Shown: piece after piece, positions 1 through 13,600 of the stretch
How the letters are laid out: each line of letters opens with the position of its first letter
How positions within the stretch are numbered: position 1 is the stretch's first letter
NCBI RefSeq assembly: GCF_949987515.2
Contig: NC_082683.1
Span: forward strand, 122,908,582-122,972,581
Source of the DNA: Delphinus delphis
Taxonomy: Eukaryota > Chordata > Mammalia > Artiodactyla > Delphinidae
Length of the DNA: 64,000 bases
Direction of reading: 5' to 3'
Made by a program: the position numbers and the translations under genes
Notes under the pieces: generated by a model
What the model saw: the letters and a program-made list of their open reading frames with translations, nothing else
Database searches by the model: none
What the model was told of the DNA's origin: nothing

Positions 1-709
1 GTTTTCTTGATTTGAAAACAAATAGAATGGTGTCAAGCCGATTTTTATCTGTAATTTGTCTGAAGATCAGAGAACTCTCTGATGTGTGGTGATATTTTAA
101 TAAGAAATGTACTACATTATTGGCCAAAGACCAGCATTTTTTGGAAAATGACTTTTTTCCTGGTGATATTTCAGTTTAGGGTCGATGGGTGATTTATTTC
201 TCTTTTGAAGTTCAGTCTGGTCCAAGTCCTTTGGTTGGTGTGGATTTTCATACTTCAGCTCCTCTAATTTATTAGCCTTGCCAACTTTGATTTTTACTGG
301 AGAGGGACTATTGGGATATTCATTTTGATGCCAAGCTATAATGTCAAAAATTCTTATTGTTAAAAGATTTGAGTTGATACTTCTGACCCAATTAAGGCTC
401 AACTATTTTTCAGCTAATTTCCCCTTTAAAGCCAAATCCGATTTGTAAAACTTGCAAAAGAAGTCTGTAAGGCAGATATCCATGGATATAGCCTTGTTCT
501 TCCCGTCCTATCTTAATAAGCTAAGGAAGGCTGTTTATGGATAATGGAACAGCTGCCAGATTCCACCCCCAGGGTGACAGCAGCTCAGTTGTGGGAGAAG
601 TGATGCTTAAAATTTGCATATTCTCTGTATACATACAGTAGGCATATATATAGACACACATCCTTATTAGTTTGAAAAATGACATTTCAGAACCCTACTT
701 GCCTATTCA

Positions 710-1830
710 ATTCTTTTGCAAGAAGGATGAGTGGAGACCAGGTAGATGTGAAAATAAAATGGATTCAAGCAAGGGAAAAGATAATTGCATTAATCAAGGT
801 GGGAGATGATGGTGGCAATGACTAGGATAGTTGAGTAGAGATGGACCAATTCAAGGTTATTTTGAGGTCCAATCTGAAGGACTTGGTGACCAGTTGGATG
901 AGAGAAGTGAGGGAGAGGAAGAGATAAGGATCAAGCCCCTGCTTCTGGTTTGGGCTACTAAGTAGATAACGGTGCCATCCACCGAAAATAAGAAACGTAG
1001 GAGTTGGTTTGAGGTTGAGAAACAGCAGATTAATTCCATTTCCTAGATAGATGTTGAGCTGGAAATGCCTGTAGTACATTAAGGTGGGTATGTTCAGAAG
1101 GCAGGTGGATATATGGGACTGAGGAACAGGAGAGAGGATGGAGATAAAGACTGGCAGTCATCAGCATATAGATGATGACTGACGCCATGGACTAGATACG
1201 ATTCCCCAGGGAGAGGACCTTGCACAAACAGGAGCACCAGCATCTGGGGGATGTGCAGAGAAAGAACAGCCAGCATATAGTGAAAACGGTAGGAAAAACT
1301 CCAAAGTACAGTGTTGAGGAGGGCAAAGAAATATGAGTGCGTTGTCAGGGGTGGTAAGTGCTTTTGAGAAGTCAAGGGGGCAAGCTTTGAGAAGCATCCA
1401 TTCGAGTTAGCAATAAGGCGATCTTGGCAAGCGCTGGTCTTTAGAGTGGTGAAAGCAATAGCAAGACAGAAGTTAGTTGAGGAGAGGAAATGGAGACATT
1501 AAAGATTCAAAACTCTATCAAGGAGCTTGGCTGTGAAGAGGATAACGTGGATAGGGAAGTAGCATCAGAGGACTATAGGGTTTTTGCAAATTGTTGTATT
1601 TTAATGGGAGAGATCCGAGTGTGTTCTGAACGCTGATAGGAAGGAAAGGAGAGATCCGAGTGTGTTCTGAACGCTGATAGGAAGGAAAGGCTAAAGACGT
1701 GAGGTGGGAATGGGGTGGGGTATGGAGATTCAGCAAAGAGAGAACCTTGACAAAGCTGAAGGGGATGGCCCCAGAGCAGGACAGGAGGAGACAGTCATCT
1801 TTTTTTGTAACACAGGTAACAAACACACAT
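710..1830 (-). mobile_element. Ancient L2 LINE fragment (reverse transcriptase region)
   Basis: Read on the minus strand, 1157-1168 encodes the reverse-transcriptase motif YADD within HLYADDCQ. The surrounding sequence has the layout of the L2 ORF (PQ-like start, YADD, then a Pro/Ser-rich stretch with LL-DIS-type pattern). Frames are broken by many stops, so this is a dead copy. Boundaries are approximate. Confidence 0.65.
1608..1689. repeat. Exact tandem duplication, 2 x 41 bp
   Basis: 1608-1648 and 1649-1689 are identical 41-mers in direct tandem, beginning gagagatccgagtgtgttct. The flanks do not continue the period. It lies inside the old L2 fragment, so the duplication is much younger than the element. 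Confidence 0.95.
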
Positions 1831-2499
1831 AGCAGGTAGCCGCTATGAAGAATGGGAGAAGGAATCAGGGTGCCTCTTACCTCTTGCCCATTCGGTAACT
1901 AACTGGCTATACTATAGGTAGCTCATCAAAGATGTCTTTTCAACTACACGGAGTGTTCAAAAGAGTATTGTGTACAAATGTAATCTGAAAAATTACTGTT
2001 GCTAGATGATTACCCTAAAATTGAAGTAGCATAAAAATAAAAAATAGGCTAAATTTACATCTTTATAAATCAGCATCTCTTAACACTTGTGACATTCTTT
2101 AAAGGACAATCTATATGGAACCGTGGCTTAAGCCACTTTTCTTAAAGGAGAAATAGCCAAATGCCATCAGTAATTCTGGCCACGGTACCATGAGTACAGA
2201 AATGTGCCCAGTGAGGATCATGAAGAACTCACTCCTGACTCGACGAGCCAGAAAATGATAACATGAGCCAGACTAGCTTGGCCGGCGCTGGTTGTGCATT
2301 CTCCCCTTTTCCCCTGCTGACAGAATCCTGACTTTGTTCATTTCCAAGGTGAATAGGTATTGTGGCCTAAGAGATGAGTCTTGGTTGGTCCAAGCCAATC
2401 TGGTTTAGGAATGGAGACAGGACACAATTCTTGCCAATAAAATGACATGGAGAAGTCTGCTGGAAGGGGAAGAGGCTTCTGGAAAAGTTTTCCTCACTC

Positions 2500-2790
2500 T
2501 TGAGAAAAGGAGCACAAGGAAGGAGCATAACTTTTCTGTCTCTGAATGCATTTAGCATCTGGGACGCTGGCAGTCATTATGGAATCTGGAGGGGAGCCAG
2601 CCCGGGAGGACAGAGGATGCACTCGGGATGCCAGAACAGAAGACGGAAAGAACTAGGTCCTACAGTGATGCCACCTGAACTGTTCCATTAACCAAGCCCA
2701 GAACCACCTTACCTTGGAATTTCCTGCTATGTGAAATAATTTTTTTTTCTATTTTTTAAGCCACTTCTAATTGCAGTTGCTTAGTATCGC
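2500..2790 (+). mobile_element. LTR-like fragment (MLT/MaLR type, tentative)
   Basis: Sequence such as gatgccagaacagaagacgg followed by a T-rich stretch and aagccacttctaattgcagt resembles the 3' part of mammalian MaLR LTRs. Assignment is from memory only and the boundaries are uncertain. Confidence 0.35.
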
Positions 2791-3439
2791 AGGATGGAGC
2801 CCAAATGCCTGAACTGCATATGCAAAAGCAGGAACTGGAAACAGGCTGAAGACAGGAGAGAAGAAGTATTTGCCATTCTATGAATAAGAGTCATTTTATT
2901 ATGAGAATCCATTCAATAAAAAGTAAGAGGGAAAGGGTTCTGATGGGAAGGAAGGAGACAGAAGATTGGGGGGGAAAGGCAAGCTGCAAACAGAGCATGA
3001 GACAAGTCCTATTAATGCCTCTTTTGCCCACTCCATCCTTTGGGGAAATGGACTGTATTGTATTTATCTCTCTAATACCCTGTGTGTCCTTGATCATTAA
3101 CTTTTACTTCTCAGTCTGTGACTCATTCCCAGTCTCAGACATCAGAATCCTGCTAATAGTTCCTGAGAGAGAAAAAACACAAATACCAATTACTCACTGA
3201 GGATATCCACTCCTTCCAGGGTGGAGCATTGACAGTTCATTAAATGGACTAGACATTCTTCCCTGCTCCCCACTGAAGGCTGTCCAGATACCTCCAGGGG
3301 AGAAATGTCTGTTTCATCAACCCTAGCGGCTCATTCACACCTAGGGATTTAAAAATCACCTCCTAAACATACACAGTTCTAACGTTTACTACTCTGTAGT
3401 CCTGTTCAGATGCCTCCAGTAGGCTACATTTTAATGTCT

Positions 3440-4240
3440 CTGTACTCCTCTACCCCTGCCTATAATCTCGAATCCATCATGCCCTCAGTGCGGCTAATCT
3501 TCATCCAAATAAACTCTCCTTACCAGTTACCTCATTTCTGTCTAGGATAGGCACCACTAGACAACTGGGCTCATTTTGAAGCCTCCGAACATCTAACTGC
3601 TTGCTCTTTCAAAGCATCTCTCAGATTCGTCCACTCATTTCAACGCCCGTTGTCTCCATCATAATCCAGACACTCACATGTCCCACTTCAATCACACCTC
3701 AGCTCAAGGTCTCTGATTCTACTCTCTCCTACTTACCACGTGCTTTGTCAACATGTCACCTCTCCACTCAGGAACCTGCCTGCAGTGGATCTCATTTGCT
3801 ATGGCACCAAGCCCCAGCTCTTCTGGGAGGGGTTTCAAGGCCCTCCCTAATCTGGCTCCACCATATTCTTCCACTGTCTTGCAGTCAGACAGACAAGCTA
3901 GACACTGTCAAATACACACACTGTGTTCTTTTAGCTCCGGGCTTCCACCATGCTGGCCTGTGTGTCTCTGCTTTCCTAATCCTTCTCATTCCTCTAGGCC
4001 CATCTCTAATCTCCCCTCTTCCCTGAAGACTTTGTAACCATCCCAGCTCTTTCTCCTTCGAACTGCCAGTACCATACACTTTAGCATCTAACTGTCCCAC
4101 TAAAGGTCCATTTTCTTTCCCTGGCTGGGCCACACTGCTTGTTAGACAAACCTTGTCCTACACGTCTGAGTGTTCCTCACAGTACCTGGTAGAGTCCTGA
4201 GCACTAGGTAGGGAAGAGATAACTATTTATTAATTGAATG
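3440..4240 (+). mobile_element. Ancient L2 LINE fragment, 3' part
   Basis: Runs of C/T-rich sequence with the order 'caaggccctccctaatctgg', 'tgtctctgctttcctaatcc', 'ctgaagactttgtaacc' and finally 'cctggtagagtcctgagcac' follow the sense-strand 3' part of L2. Heavily diverged and non-coding. Confidence 0.55.
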
Positions 4241-4515
4241 ATCAACATGCAAGGGGTACACCTTGCCTCTTTTTCTTATAATTTTAGTTATTGAGGAGCC
4301 TGGGAAGAAAGCAAGGGGCAGCTATGTCCTGCAGCCCTTGGAAAGCCTGGCACGCATTCCAGGAGATATCTGACAAAGCTGGCAGGCTCCCGTTTCCAGA
4401 ATGGAGATAATCATTGTCCAAAGAAGCGTCACTGAACAGATGGTTCTCAGCAGCAAGGAACCAGAGTGGAAGCCAGACAGGAGCATGGGGCAGGGCAGTC
4501 GGGAACTAGATTTAC

Positions 4516-4692
4516 CACTGTGGCTTCCTCCAGTGGAGTCACTTGGTGCCAGGGGAGGTGGATGCGGCTTGTCCATCAGCACGCCAGATGCGGGGGCTCC
4601 TCCCAAGGGGACAGAGGGGATGGAGTAAGGGCCGGGGACACCGGAGACAGAGGGAGGGTACCCGGCCTTTGCTGCTTTCCCTGCTTCATACA
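4516..4692 (-). CDS. ILDR2: ILDR2 coding exon 6 (Pro/Gly-rich cytoplasmic segment)
   Basis: 177 nt, phase 1 in and out, with a CTCCACAG acceptor and a GTAAAT donor. It encodes residues 235-294, starting [20 protein letters not shown] and ending STGGSHS. The segment is rich in Pro, Gly and Ser and looks disordered. The open frame continues past the donor, but the mammalian protein continues with a different charged sequence (VRKGYRIQ in my recall) that I do not find in 1-4515. The next exon therefore lies outside the window. Confidence 0.95.
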
Positions 4693-7600
4693 CTGTGGAG
4701 GGAGATGAAGAGCAAGAGAGATTACATCATCCCACCCTCCACAACCCTCACACCAAAAATTCCTGAGGGTGTGCTTAAGGGAGCTCCTGGATGTATGCGC
4801 GGGCGTGTGTGCGTGTGTGTGTGAGTGTGTGTGTGTGTTCTACTAGTCCTGAATTGATTCATCGGAACCCCTCTCCCCCACTCTCTTGGACTCCTCCAGC
4901 GATGACATAAGGAATTACAGTGTTTAGTAGTACCTGGCAACTGAGTAATTAAGCAGTGCTGGGAGCTGTCACAGCAGCCTCCCCTGTGACAGCAGCAGCC
5001 CACTCTTAACCATGTTGCTGTAGGCTGCCTCAGCCCCTCTGGAGGAGGCCTAGCACTGGGTTGCCCAGAGCTGCTTCCAGGAGGCTCCCAACCTCTTCTA
5101 GAGAGGCAAAGCCAGCTATGTGCTGACACACGGCCCCGCTCTGTGAGCTCAAAAGCAGAGCAGACAATCTGACTCCTCGCGTGGAAACTGCTGTGTTCCT
5201 AAGGATATGAAAGATATACATTGTGTCTCTCTCCTTCAAGATGTTTATGGCAGGGTGCCAAACTTACTGCCTATATGGGCTTGGCCAGGGAGGTAAAATT
5301 GTGAATGCCCAAAGGAGCACTAGTTCCTTTGTGGACCATTTTGTCATAGGAGTAAATACAACTCATCTGTGTCTGGATGGGACCCAAAGGCTGTGGTTTG
5401 CACACGCTGTTGGTAAAAAGGAGGAGTTCTCTGCACGCACGAGGCATGATCAGAGAAGGTTTTCTCTAGTTTGGATGCCCAAGGAGAGGGCAAAAGCCTT
5501 ACCCCGCAACCTCACCATCCTGAACCTGCCCTTCCTTTCAGCAATAGTGTCAGTGAGGATTCCAAATGCAGGGGTGATAGGTGTAAATCAGAAGCATGGA
5601 GAGGTGCCTGTAGGTGAGAAGGCAAACAAGAATGGTCATCTCAGGAAGCTGGGGGCTCCCAGCAGAGGAGAGTCTGGAACGATCGCTTTTGGGGTGGAAG
5701 GAGAGGCGGTGGAGAAGGCGCTCAGGGCACATAGCTGTCTGATGGCGAGGTGACATTTCTTTTGATCACTCTACATCTCCACACTCATCACTCTACTCAC
5801 AGGCCTGCGGGCAGCAGCAGGAATCTGGGCAACATGGGCAGCGGATGTAGCAACAGCAGCTGTGAGGACAGCACTGGCACCAGCAGATCCCCACCAGGAC
5901 GAAGAAGAGGAAGACTCCCAGGGTCACCAGGCCAACAAACACCCACTCTGGAAGGACGCACAGAGAAACCCACACTCGAGGCGGCCCCCCGCCGGGACAG
6001 GCCCCCTCTCACCAGTGCCTCCCTGTGAGATGAGTGAGTGGGAGGGACCTGGGGGAAGACAGTATCTCATAACAGGGCACGGAGCCCGCAGACTAAGGAG
6101 GAACTCTGAGAGTGAGAAGTGCAGACCCTCCCAGGGCTGGGGCGTGGACAGCAAGGAAGGTTACCGGGGTCATACTGAGCACACATAATGACCAGTACAA
6201 AGTGATGCGGGAGGTTCAGGGCCCCTTCCTGGAAAAAGGGCTTACCTTACCAACTGTAGTGTAAGAACACCTATGGGACAAGAGCAGAGATTCCTGGCTA
6301 GGTAGAGGGGAGCTTTGCTTCCTGAGCTATTAAATGGTGGGTTCTGTGAATTCGTATGTTTTGTAGCCAAGTTAATCTTGTCCCTAAAAGTGTTAAGTCC
6401 TGAGAAAAAGTTCTCTGTGTCTAGATGGTCTAAATCAGAACATATTTAGGTGGTCCATGTCCCTTGTGTATTCATCTGTTTTCCCTACTGAATGCCTCTT
6501 AACATCTTTCCTGTACTCAGCATCAGTGCTGAGATCAAAACCCTTTGCTAAAGAAAACTAGAGACTTAGGCTCCGAAGAGAAGATCCTGTCCCTGTTCCC
6601 CAAGAATGGTTTGATCACACTCCAGCTGACCGCGCTACACAGCCAGCATGACCACGGACTAAAGTGGCTCAGGACTGGGATGACTGGGAAGGCTCTCACG
6701 TGTATATCTGACCATGTTTGTTAACGTCTGCTATTTTCACTGCTCTGCCAGAGGCTGAACGTGAATTTAATTCATTTGCCCATCCAAGAGATTAAGAGAA
6801 AGGAAACCAATCCATCTGGCTTAGTTAAAAATGACTGTGGCCCTGGAGTGACCTGATGTCATGCTTTTGGGACTTGGCTATAGGATCCAATGTCCCACTG
6901 CGGGGGCGGGGGGGGGGCCTGGGAAGGACTGGAATGAGCCATGATTTCCTTTCAAAGCAAAAGATTAAAGCAATTCATTTTGATTGAAAACCATCTACCA
7001 AAAATCCCTTTGCAATCAACTTCAAGTACACATTGTTTTGTTTGAATTTTAGTTATTAAATATTCCTTCAGTGAAATGGAACATTCAGTTGGAGCTTGCG
7101 AATATGCTATTTTGGTTATGTAAAGGGTTTTGTGATCATGATAAAGTTATTTGACCTTTGTCTAGAACATAATTTCCTCAGGGAGGAAACAAACAACTTA
7201 CGTTTCCTGAATGGTCCTCCTCACTCACCCATCAGAAATACATTCAAAATAACCAGGTCACCCTCTATTCAGGAAGTGAGAAGGCCTTGTACCCAGCTAG
7301 AATGTTCTGGAGAACATTTTTGCTGAGGACAGTAGATAGATGAGGGCTTTGGCCTGTGCCTTAGCACTGACATAATAACACAATGCGGCCTGAGATAGAT
7401 ATGGGCCCTGAGGATTAGATGAGAGGTGTGGTATGGTGGCTACAACTTGGGTCAGGCAGTCAAGGATAAAAGACTGGCAGGTTCCCTTGGAGAAACAAAG
7501 AATGTTATCCATGAAAGGATTCTTGGAGTCAAAAGGGAGAGAAATTCGGGAGACCAGGACCAGATATGAAAAATACAGTAACTTTTCCTTGGGACTGTGG

Positions 7601-10600
7601 GATATAACATCTAGTATGAAGCAATGCAGTGTAACAGTGTTTTTTTTGTGATGAGCAAATGTGTACAAATTGATGGAACTCTGGATAAGGCGGATCACCA
7701 AGAAATATCTATTTGCGTCCTTGGGATCGACATCGGTGAAAAGAATGTCTGTATTTGGGTTGGCCAGCTCATGGGAAAGGATCAGGAGAATTCACGGAAG
7801 AATAATTAGTGAAGCTCAACTGTGAAGACTCTGCATGCTCCTTAAAACCTGAATCAAGTCAAAACCAATCGCCAGGATTATCTTGTTTCTCTCTTTTGCT
7901 CTCAGTTATTAAGCAGCTCTTAACCCTTTGGCAGAAGCTCTCCAAAGCAAGGCTGAATCATATCCTTTCCTATTCCCTGCCTTTGGTTATGTCCTCTCCC
8001 ATAGTTCATTCTTGTTTCTCTCTAATCCTCCTTCCACGATGGGCTATAGTGCAGCATCAAACTGATGTTGGCTTGTCTAGCTGGTATGTCCAACAGAAGC
8101 TACATAAAAAGACAGAGGTGTACATTCGGTGCAGGTGTCCTTGAGATAGGGTCCATGGACCCCAGGGACTTAGGGGGCCAAGCAGCCCCTGAAATTGTAT
8201 ACAAAGCAATGTAGATCTCTAAATGTGTACTTTTCAAGGGAGGAGGGGTGCATAGCTTTCATAAGGTTTGAAAAAATGTTTTGATAAAGTTATAAAAGGC
8301 AATTCAGAGTAACATGGTTGTACACTAATGAATGGGTAAACATAAAACTTAGGGAATAAGGAATTCCGATTAATAACCACTCCGTTAAGGATACTTATAG
8401 CTATCTGGGTGCAGCTGAGATACTGAGATTGCGAAAAGGCCTGCATACCTGACACTGAAGGACTGGGTCCCCATCTCAGCCTATTTTTAATTACCATTAT
8501 TCTTTTAGGGCCTAGTAACAGGAGAAATACAATTTGAAGGCTCTTCCAATGGGCTTAATTTCATCCTGGAGAATACCACAGACATATATAGACAAATGTA
8601 CAAATAAATTAAAGGAGCAATTAGTAACTAATGCAGAAGCAAGACAGATGGAGGGATAGCAAATTAAGCAAATACAGAGTTAAATGACTGAATACCTGGC
8701 ATAATCTCCACAGCAAAACTGGGCAAGAGATCAGCAAGCAGCCCTGTCCTGCCTAAAAGAAGTGGAAGGAAAAGAAGAAGTAAAGAGGTTACTCCAAAGG
8801 AAAAACACAGCCTGAAGCCTAGCTCCAGTTAGCACCATCCCTACATGGGGCCATTGATCCATGCTGTCTGTGTTCTGAGATGCACGTCACCAAGGCTGGG
8901 CTCAGTCAAGAGAATGAGCTTCTCCATCAATCTTTGGCAGCCATCTAAGAACTCTGCACCTAAACCAGGCAGAAGCAGAAACAGACATTTCTCTCCAACT
9001 ATTATAGAAGGAGGAAATCTCTGCTTCAAATATGAAAAAAACCTGCTTGAGCAGACTGACATATACCATCTCCATTCATTTATACATCCTACTCCACGTA
9101 TATTATTGGAAAGTCAAACCCGTCTGTATCCAAACGTTCAACCTACATTTTCGTACATCCATACACAGTCCCATGTCCATATAAAAACAAAAGTACATAT
9201 TTGGTTTTAACTCAGAATTATCTCCCTACATGATTCTATTTATAGCCTAAAGATATTTCAATGATTAAAGTTTTCAAAGGCAAGGAAATGATAAAGCTAG
9301 ATCAGTTATACGCTCTTCGACACTCCTTCTGGCTTCAGAAATATTCTGTACATATGTATATGGTACGGCTTTTCCATACGGCACCCACAGCTGGCATGGT
9401 ATGGACCCAAGAGCCTTCTGCGTGATATGGCACAGAAGCTTAAGGGCTGGTGTCAGAACAGGTGCCCCTCGGGGCTCTGAGAAGCAAAGAGCTGTGCAGG
9501 AAACAACACACTGGAAGAGGTTGGGGAGGAGGTTAGTCCTTTTAAAAACTAGCCCGGTTTATATAGAAAGAAGTGCTGAATGCTTCCACCACGTTCTCAT
9601 ATCCACGTAAATATAAAGGCTGTAATAGGACTTCTGCCCTGTACCAGGTTCTCTCTATCACAGTGCAGCCTCGCTAAGAAACAAGTTGCACTAGGAAACA
9701 ACTAGCAAACTCGCTTCCTTTGAGGCTTGTGATGGCAAAAGGTCACTATGGTTCCTAAGCCTGCAACCGAATCTTACTTCACTTATGGGCATGACATACG
9801 CTTCTAGCACAGCTCTGTCCAGTAGAAATATAATGTGAGCGACCAGTAATTTTAGCTTTTCTAGTAATCACATTAAAATAGTTTTTTTTTTAAAAAAAGA
9901 TGAAATTACCTTCATAATATTTTTACTTGTACCAATGTAGCCAAAATATTAATACTTCAAAGGCTCTGTAGCCACACATCACTATTAGAAAACACATCTC
10001 TAGGGGTCTGGTCTCTTTGGTTCATTAGAAAACTTTTCCTGTTGAAGTTTGTTGAGGTGCATTAGAGAAAAAGTTACCCATGTGTGTGGTTTATATTTTG
10101 AGTCTAAAGGTCATAGTTGGTCACTGATCCTCTCCTCTATCAAATCACCCCATAGAAAAGCAGCTCTGACAAAAGTCAAAGAAAAAGAAGTTCTTCCGAG
10201 GCGCTAGGAGAGGATGCTGCAGCAGGGGCAAGGTGTTAGGGAGTCAGGTAAAAGGGCTCTTTGCTCACTTTATTTTTCTTGGCTCTCCTCAACTATACAA
10301 GGCCAGTGTGGTAAAATGTGTCCCAGTCCTGTCTCCTGCATGGGTCACGGTCCCACATTTGAAAAGTTATCAGTACCAGAGTACATTCCAAGGAAAAGAA
10401 AGCATGGAGTGGGCCACTAGGTTAACTCTGTTTTATTTTTTATTTAGTTATTTTTTTGGCCACGCCATGCAGCATGTGGGATCTTAGTTTCCCAACCAGG
10501 GATCAAACCCGGGCCCCCTGCAGTAGAAGCTCGTAGTCTTAACCACTGGACCGCCAGGGAAGTCCTGAAGTTAGCTCTGTTTTAGGTTTTGGCAAGAAGG

Positions 10601-13600
10601 GTTTCCTTCTTTCTGTCTTCCATCTTGTGCAGCTGACACGGTAAGAGTGGTTTGGTGCTTGCAAGGTCTCTTGGAAAGTCAAGTGGGAGCCAAGTAGGTC
10701 ATTGGAAAAGGGCATCTTGAAGGAGAGATGGGCTAGCCTTTGGCCTAAGCCAACATGAAAGGCTAGGAGGCTCCCCAAGGCTCACACGTGGTCTAGTCCA
10801 TTTTCCTAGGATAGGCGACCAGACAGGGATTTGGGGCCAAAGTCCAAGCAAGTGATTAAGAGCGTGTGTTGGTCTCACATGGAATGTTCTCTGTACAAAT
10901 ATCTCTTGGAAGTTCAACAAGGCAATAGACAGGTGGTCAAGGATTTGGGATCTTGGACATCTCTTAAAGGCATAATTAGTATTAATTACAGCCAACAGCC
11001 AATGATCAAGAAGTCAATATTTTTAAAAAAAGTCAATATACTGTGCTTTTAGCAAAGCAGTTATCAAACGCTTACTTAATGGTGTTTTTTTTAATATGGA
11101 CAGATTAGTACTTCTAAATATATCTTACTGTATATAGTAAAATGAGACACTTTTATTGTATTTACTCTCTAGTTCTCAAGCCTACCACTGTTTTAAACAT
11201 CCCTATATGTGCTGTAGCCCAAATCATTAATTACATTCATAACAGAAATGTTATTGATGATATAAACTATCGATTTGCATATAATTTCTCACAGGAAATT
11301 AGCTATGTGATAATAATTAACTATAAAAAAATCCATACATTCAAGGAGGATATGGTACTCACACATATTATATAGAGCATATTCTATTGGAGTAAGCAGT
11401 AGACTGGCTGGGAGTCAGGGTACTGAAAGCAGCTTTGACATCAGTTTACTTGGTGACCACTACGGACAGATTACTTCCTCTTTCTAGGACTCAATTTTCT
11501 CATGAGTCAAATGAAGCGGTTGAATGAAGAGATCCATAAATAGGGAGACCATACATCTTGGTTTGTCTGGGACAGTCCTGGTTTATGCCTGTTGTCCTGG
11601 TGTAATTATTAATAGCACCCCTTTTAATTCCAAAGGGTTCTAATTTGGACAATTATTTAGATGGTCACCCTATCCATAACGTTTTCAGTTCTCAAATCTG
11701 ATACTCAGTGATCAGAGTTGCAAACTCAATTCCATATATTTATACGGACCAGTAGATAATGCAAACAAGTGCAGCTGGTCAAATGTAATACAACTGGGAG
11801 CAGCTGGGCGTGTGGCAAATGGCATATTGTGTCTGTAGGGGCTGCTTCTACGCACCTCTAGCCAATTGTTGCCTCGCAGAAAAGTGTCTTCAGGGTTGCA
11901 AATCTTCCTATTTTTCAAGATTAGCCAGACCCCAGATTTTTATGTGAAATATCCTGATTTTCAAATGTTGGCAACTGATTCACAGATTTTAAAAAATCAC
12001 TGGACAAGCCATACAAAATATGTTTTGGGACTGTATAGAACCCAGAGGTCATGTGCTTGCAAACACTGTGGGGTATACATACACAGATACAATTATGATG
12101 GATAAAACACAAAAGCTAGATTTCCCCACCTGCTGTTGAGAACGACATCATGATGGTGTTCTGACACTACTGCACACAGAATGTTAGTGAATATAAGCTC
12201 TAGGCACCTATGTTCAAATTAAAATCTGAAAGCAACAGTATGACACACCAAATTGTTAGCCCTTATTTCTGGGGCACTGGAATGGGCATCATGGAAGAAC
12301 AATGAAGGGGCTTTCACTTTTTTAGATTTTTTTTACACGTGTAATTGAAAGTTAAAATAAGAAACATGGACAGGAGATTCACAAAGCTTGTCACTCCAAC
12401 AGAAAGACATACATCAAGCTTCTCATTCTCCCTGAAGCAACGGCCAATAGCTGACACTTCAGAAGATGGGGAAGCCTTCCCATAATGCACCCGTGTAGTG
12501 TTAGCCCCAGGGTGGTGTGGGTGACAGACTATGGCAGTAAAGTGGGTAAAATTAAATGTCTTCAGAGTTTGGGGATAGCAGATTATACCACTATGTTATG
12601 TCAACAGTAGAGAGGGAGAGAGAGAGCAAAGCTCTCTGGCTTTTATACCATGACCTATATTTTCCTGGAGCTAAAGGCATTTTAAAAAGTGAATTTATGC
12701 TGGAATCCTATATTTCTAAAAGTCATTTTGCTTCCAGCTTCTTGCTTAACAATTCCTAAAAAATGCTGTTGCCACTTAGAAATGCTCTAACTTTTCTTCC
12801 TATTCTACTCTATTCTGTCACATCCAATGAAGTTCTGATGTTAGACAGTCCAAACAATTGCAGTAAATACATTCCAGATTTCAGCAGCACTTTACCAACA
12901 CTTGTGAATCACTGTCATTCTTCCAGGATTCAGTTAGAGTGGCAATTACAAGTCACTTTAATGTCTAAGAAAAGGAAGGAAAACAGACCCAGCAAATAGA
13001 TAGCCAAATTTACTCTTTTCAAACCCCAGCTCAAACTGTGAGTAGAAAGTACAGTTTTCACGTAAGCACTTCAAAGAGTTTTCCCCAAACCTTGCAGAAT
13101 CCATTACTCTTAAGAAATTTCCACATGAATAGACCAAATGAGTCAGGCATACTATTAGTTTGTACACGCACACAGGCAAGTGTCAGTATCATTCCATACG
13201 GTCACCAACATCATAGTCCAAAACATTCATGTATTTTGGGTTGAATGACGAGGGCAGAAACAATCACTTTGATAAAACAACTTACAGATTTTACCTATAT
13301 AATTCCCTGTTTCAGCTGTTTTCTGCCACTGACACCTTGAAGTTATCCCCAACTGAACTCTCGGTACATATTCCTGAGAACAAGTTCACTTCTGGAATGT
13401 CTCCAATTCATTCATTCAACAAAGAAATGTATATTGTGCCTGGTGGACACGCAGAGAAGAACAAGACTTGATCCCTATGCTTGAAAGCCTCAGGCTCGCC
13501 CACGCAGCTTGTCCAGCAGTGTGAGGCTAAGAATTCGGCTTTACTTCTCTTGCTTCTGGGTCACATGACTTACCAAGGTCAAAGGACTTTCTTCCTGCCA

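Larger units (their letters stand above)
1..4515 (-). other. ILDR2: ILDR2 intron 6 (partial), no exon seen
   Basis: I searched both strands for the next ILDR2 exon and other coding signals and found none. The segment holds a minus-strand L2 copy (710-1830), an exact 41-bp tandem duplication (1608-1689), LTR-like sequence around 2500-2790, and a plus-strand L2 copy (3440-4240). Nothing notable was seen in 1-700 or 1840-2350. Confidence 0.8.

Noticed and set aside
112..402. 96-codon minus-strand open frame as a possible next ILDR2 exon
   Set aside because: Its translation does not resemble the ILDR2 tail.
5223..5753. 176-codon open frame on the plus strand in ILDR2 intron 5
   Set aside because: No recognisable domain, no splice or promoter support, and composition like intron. 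I treat it as chance.
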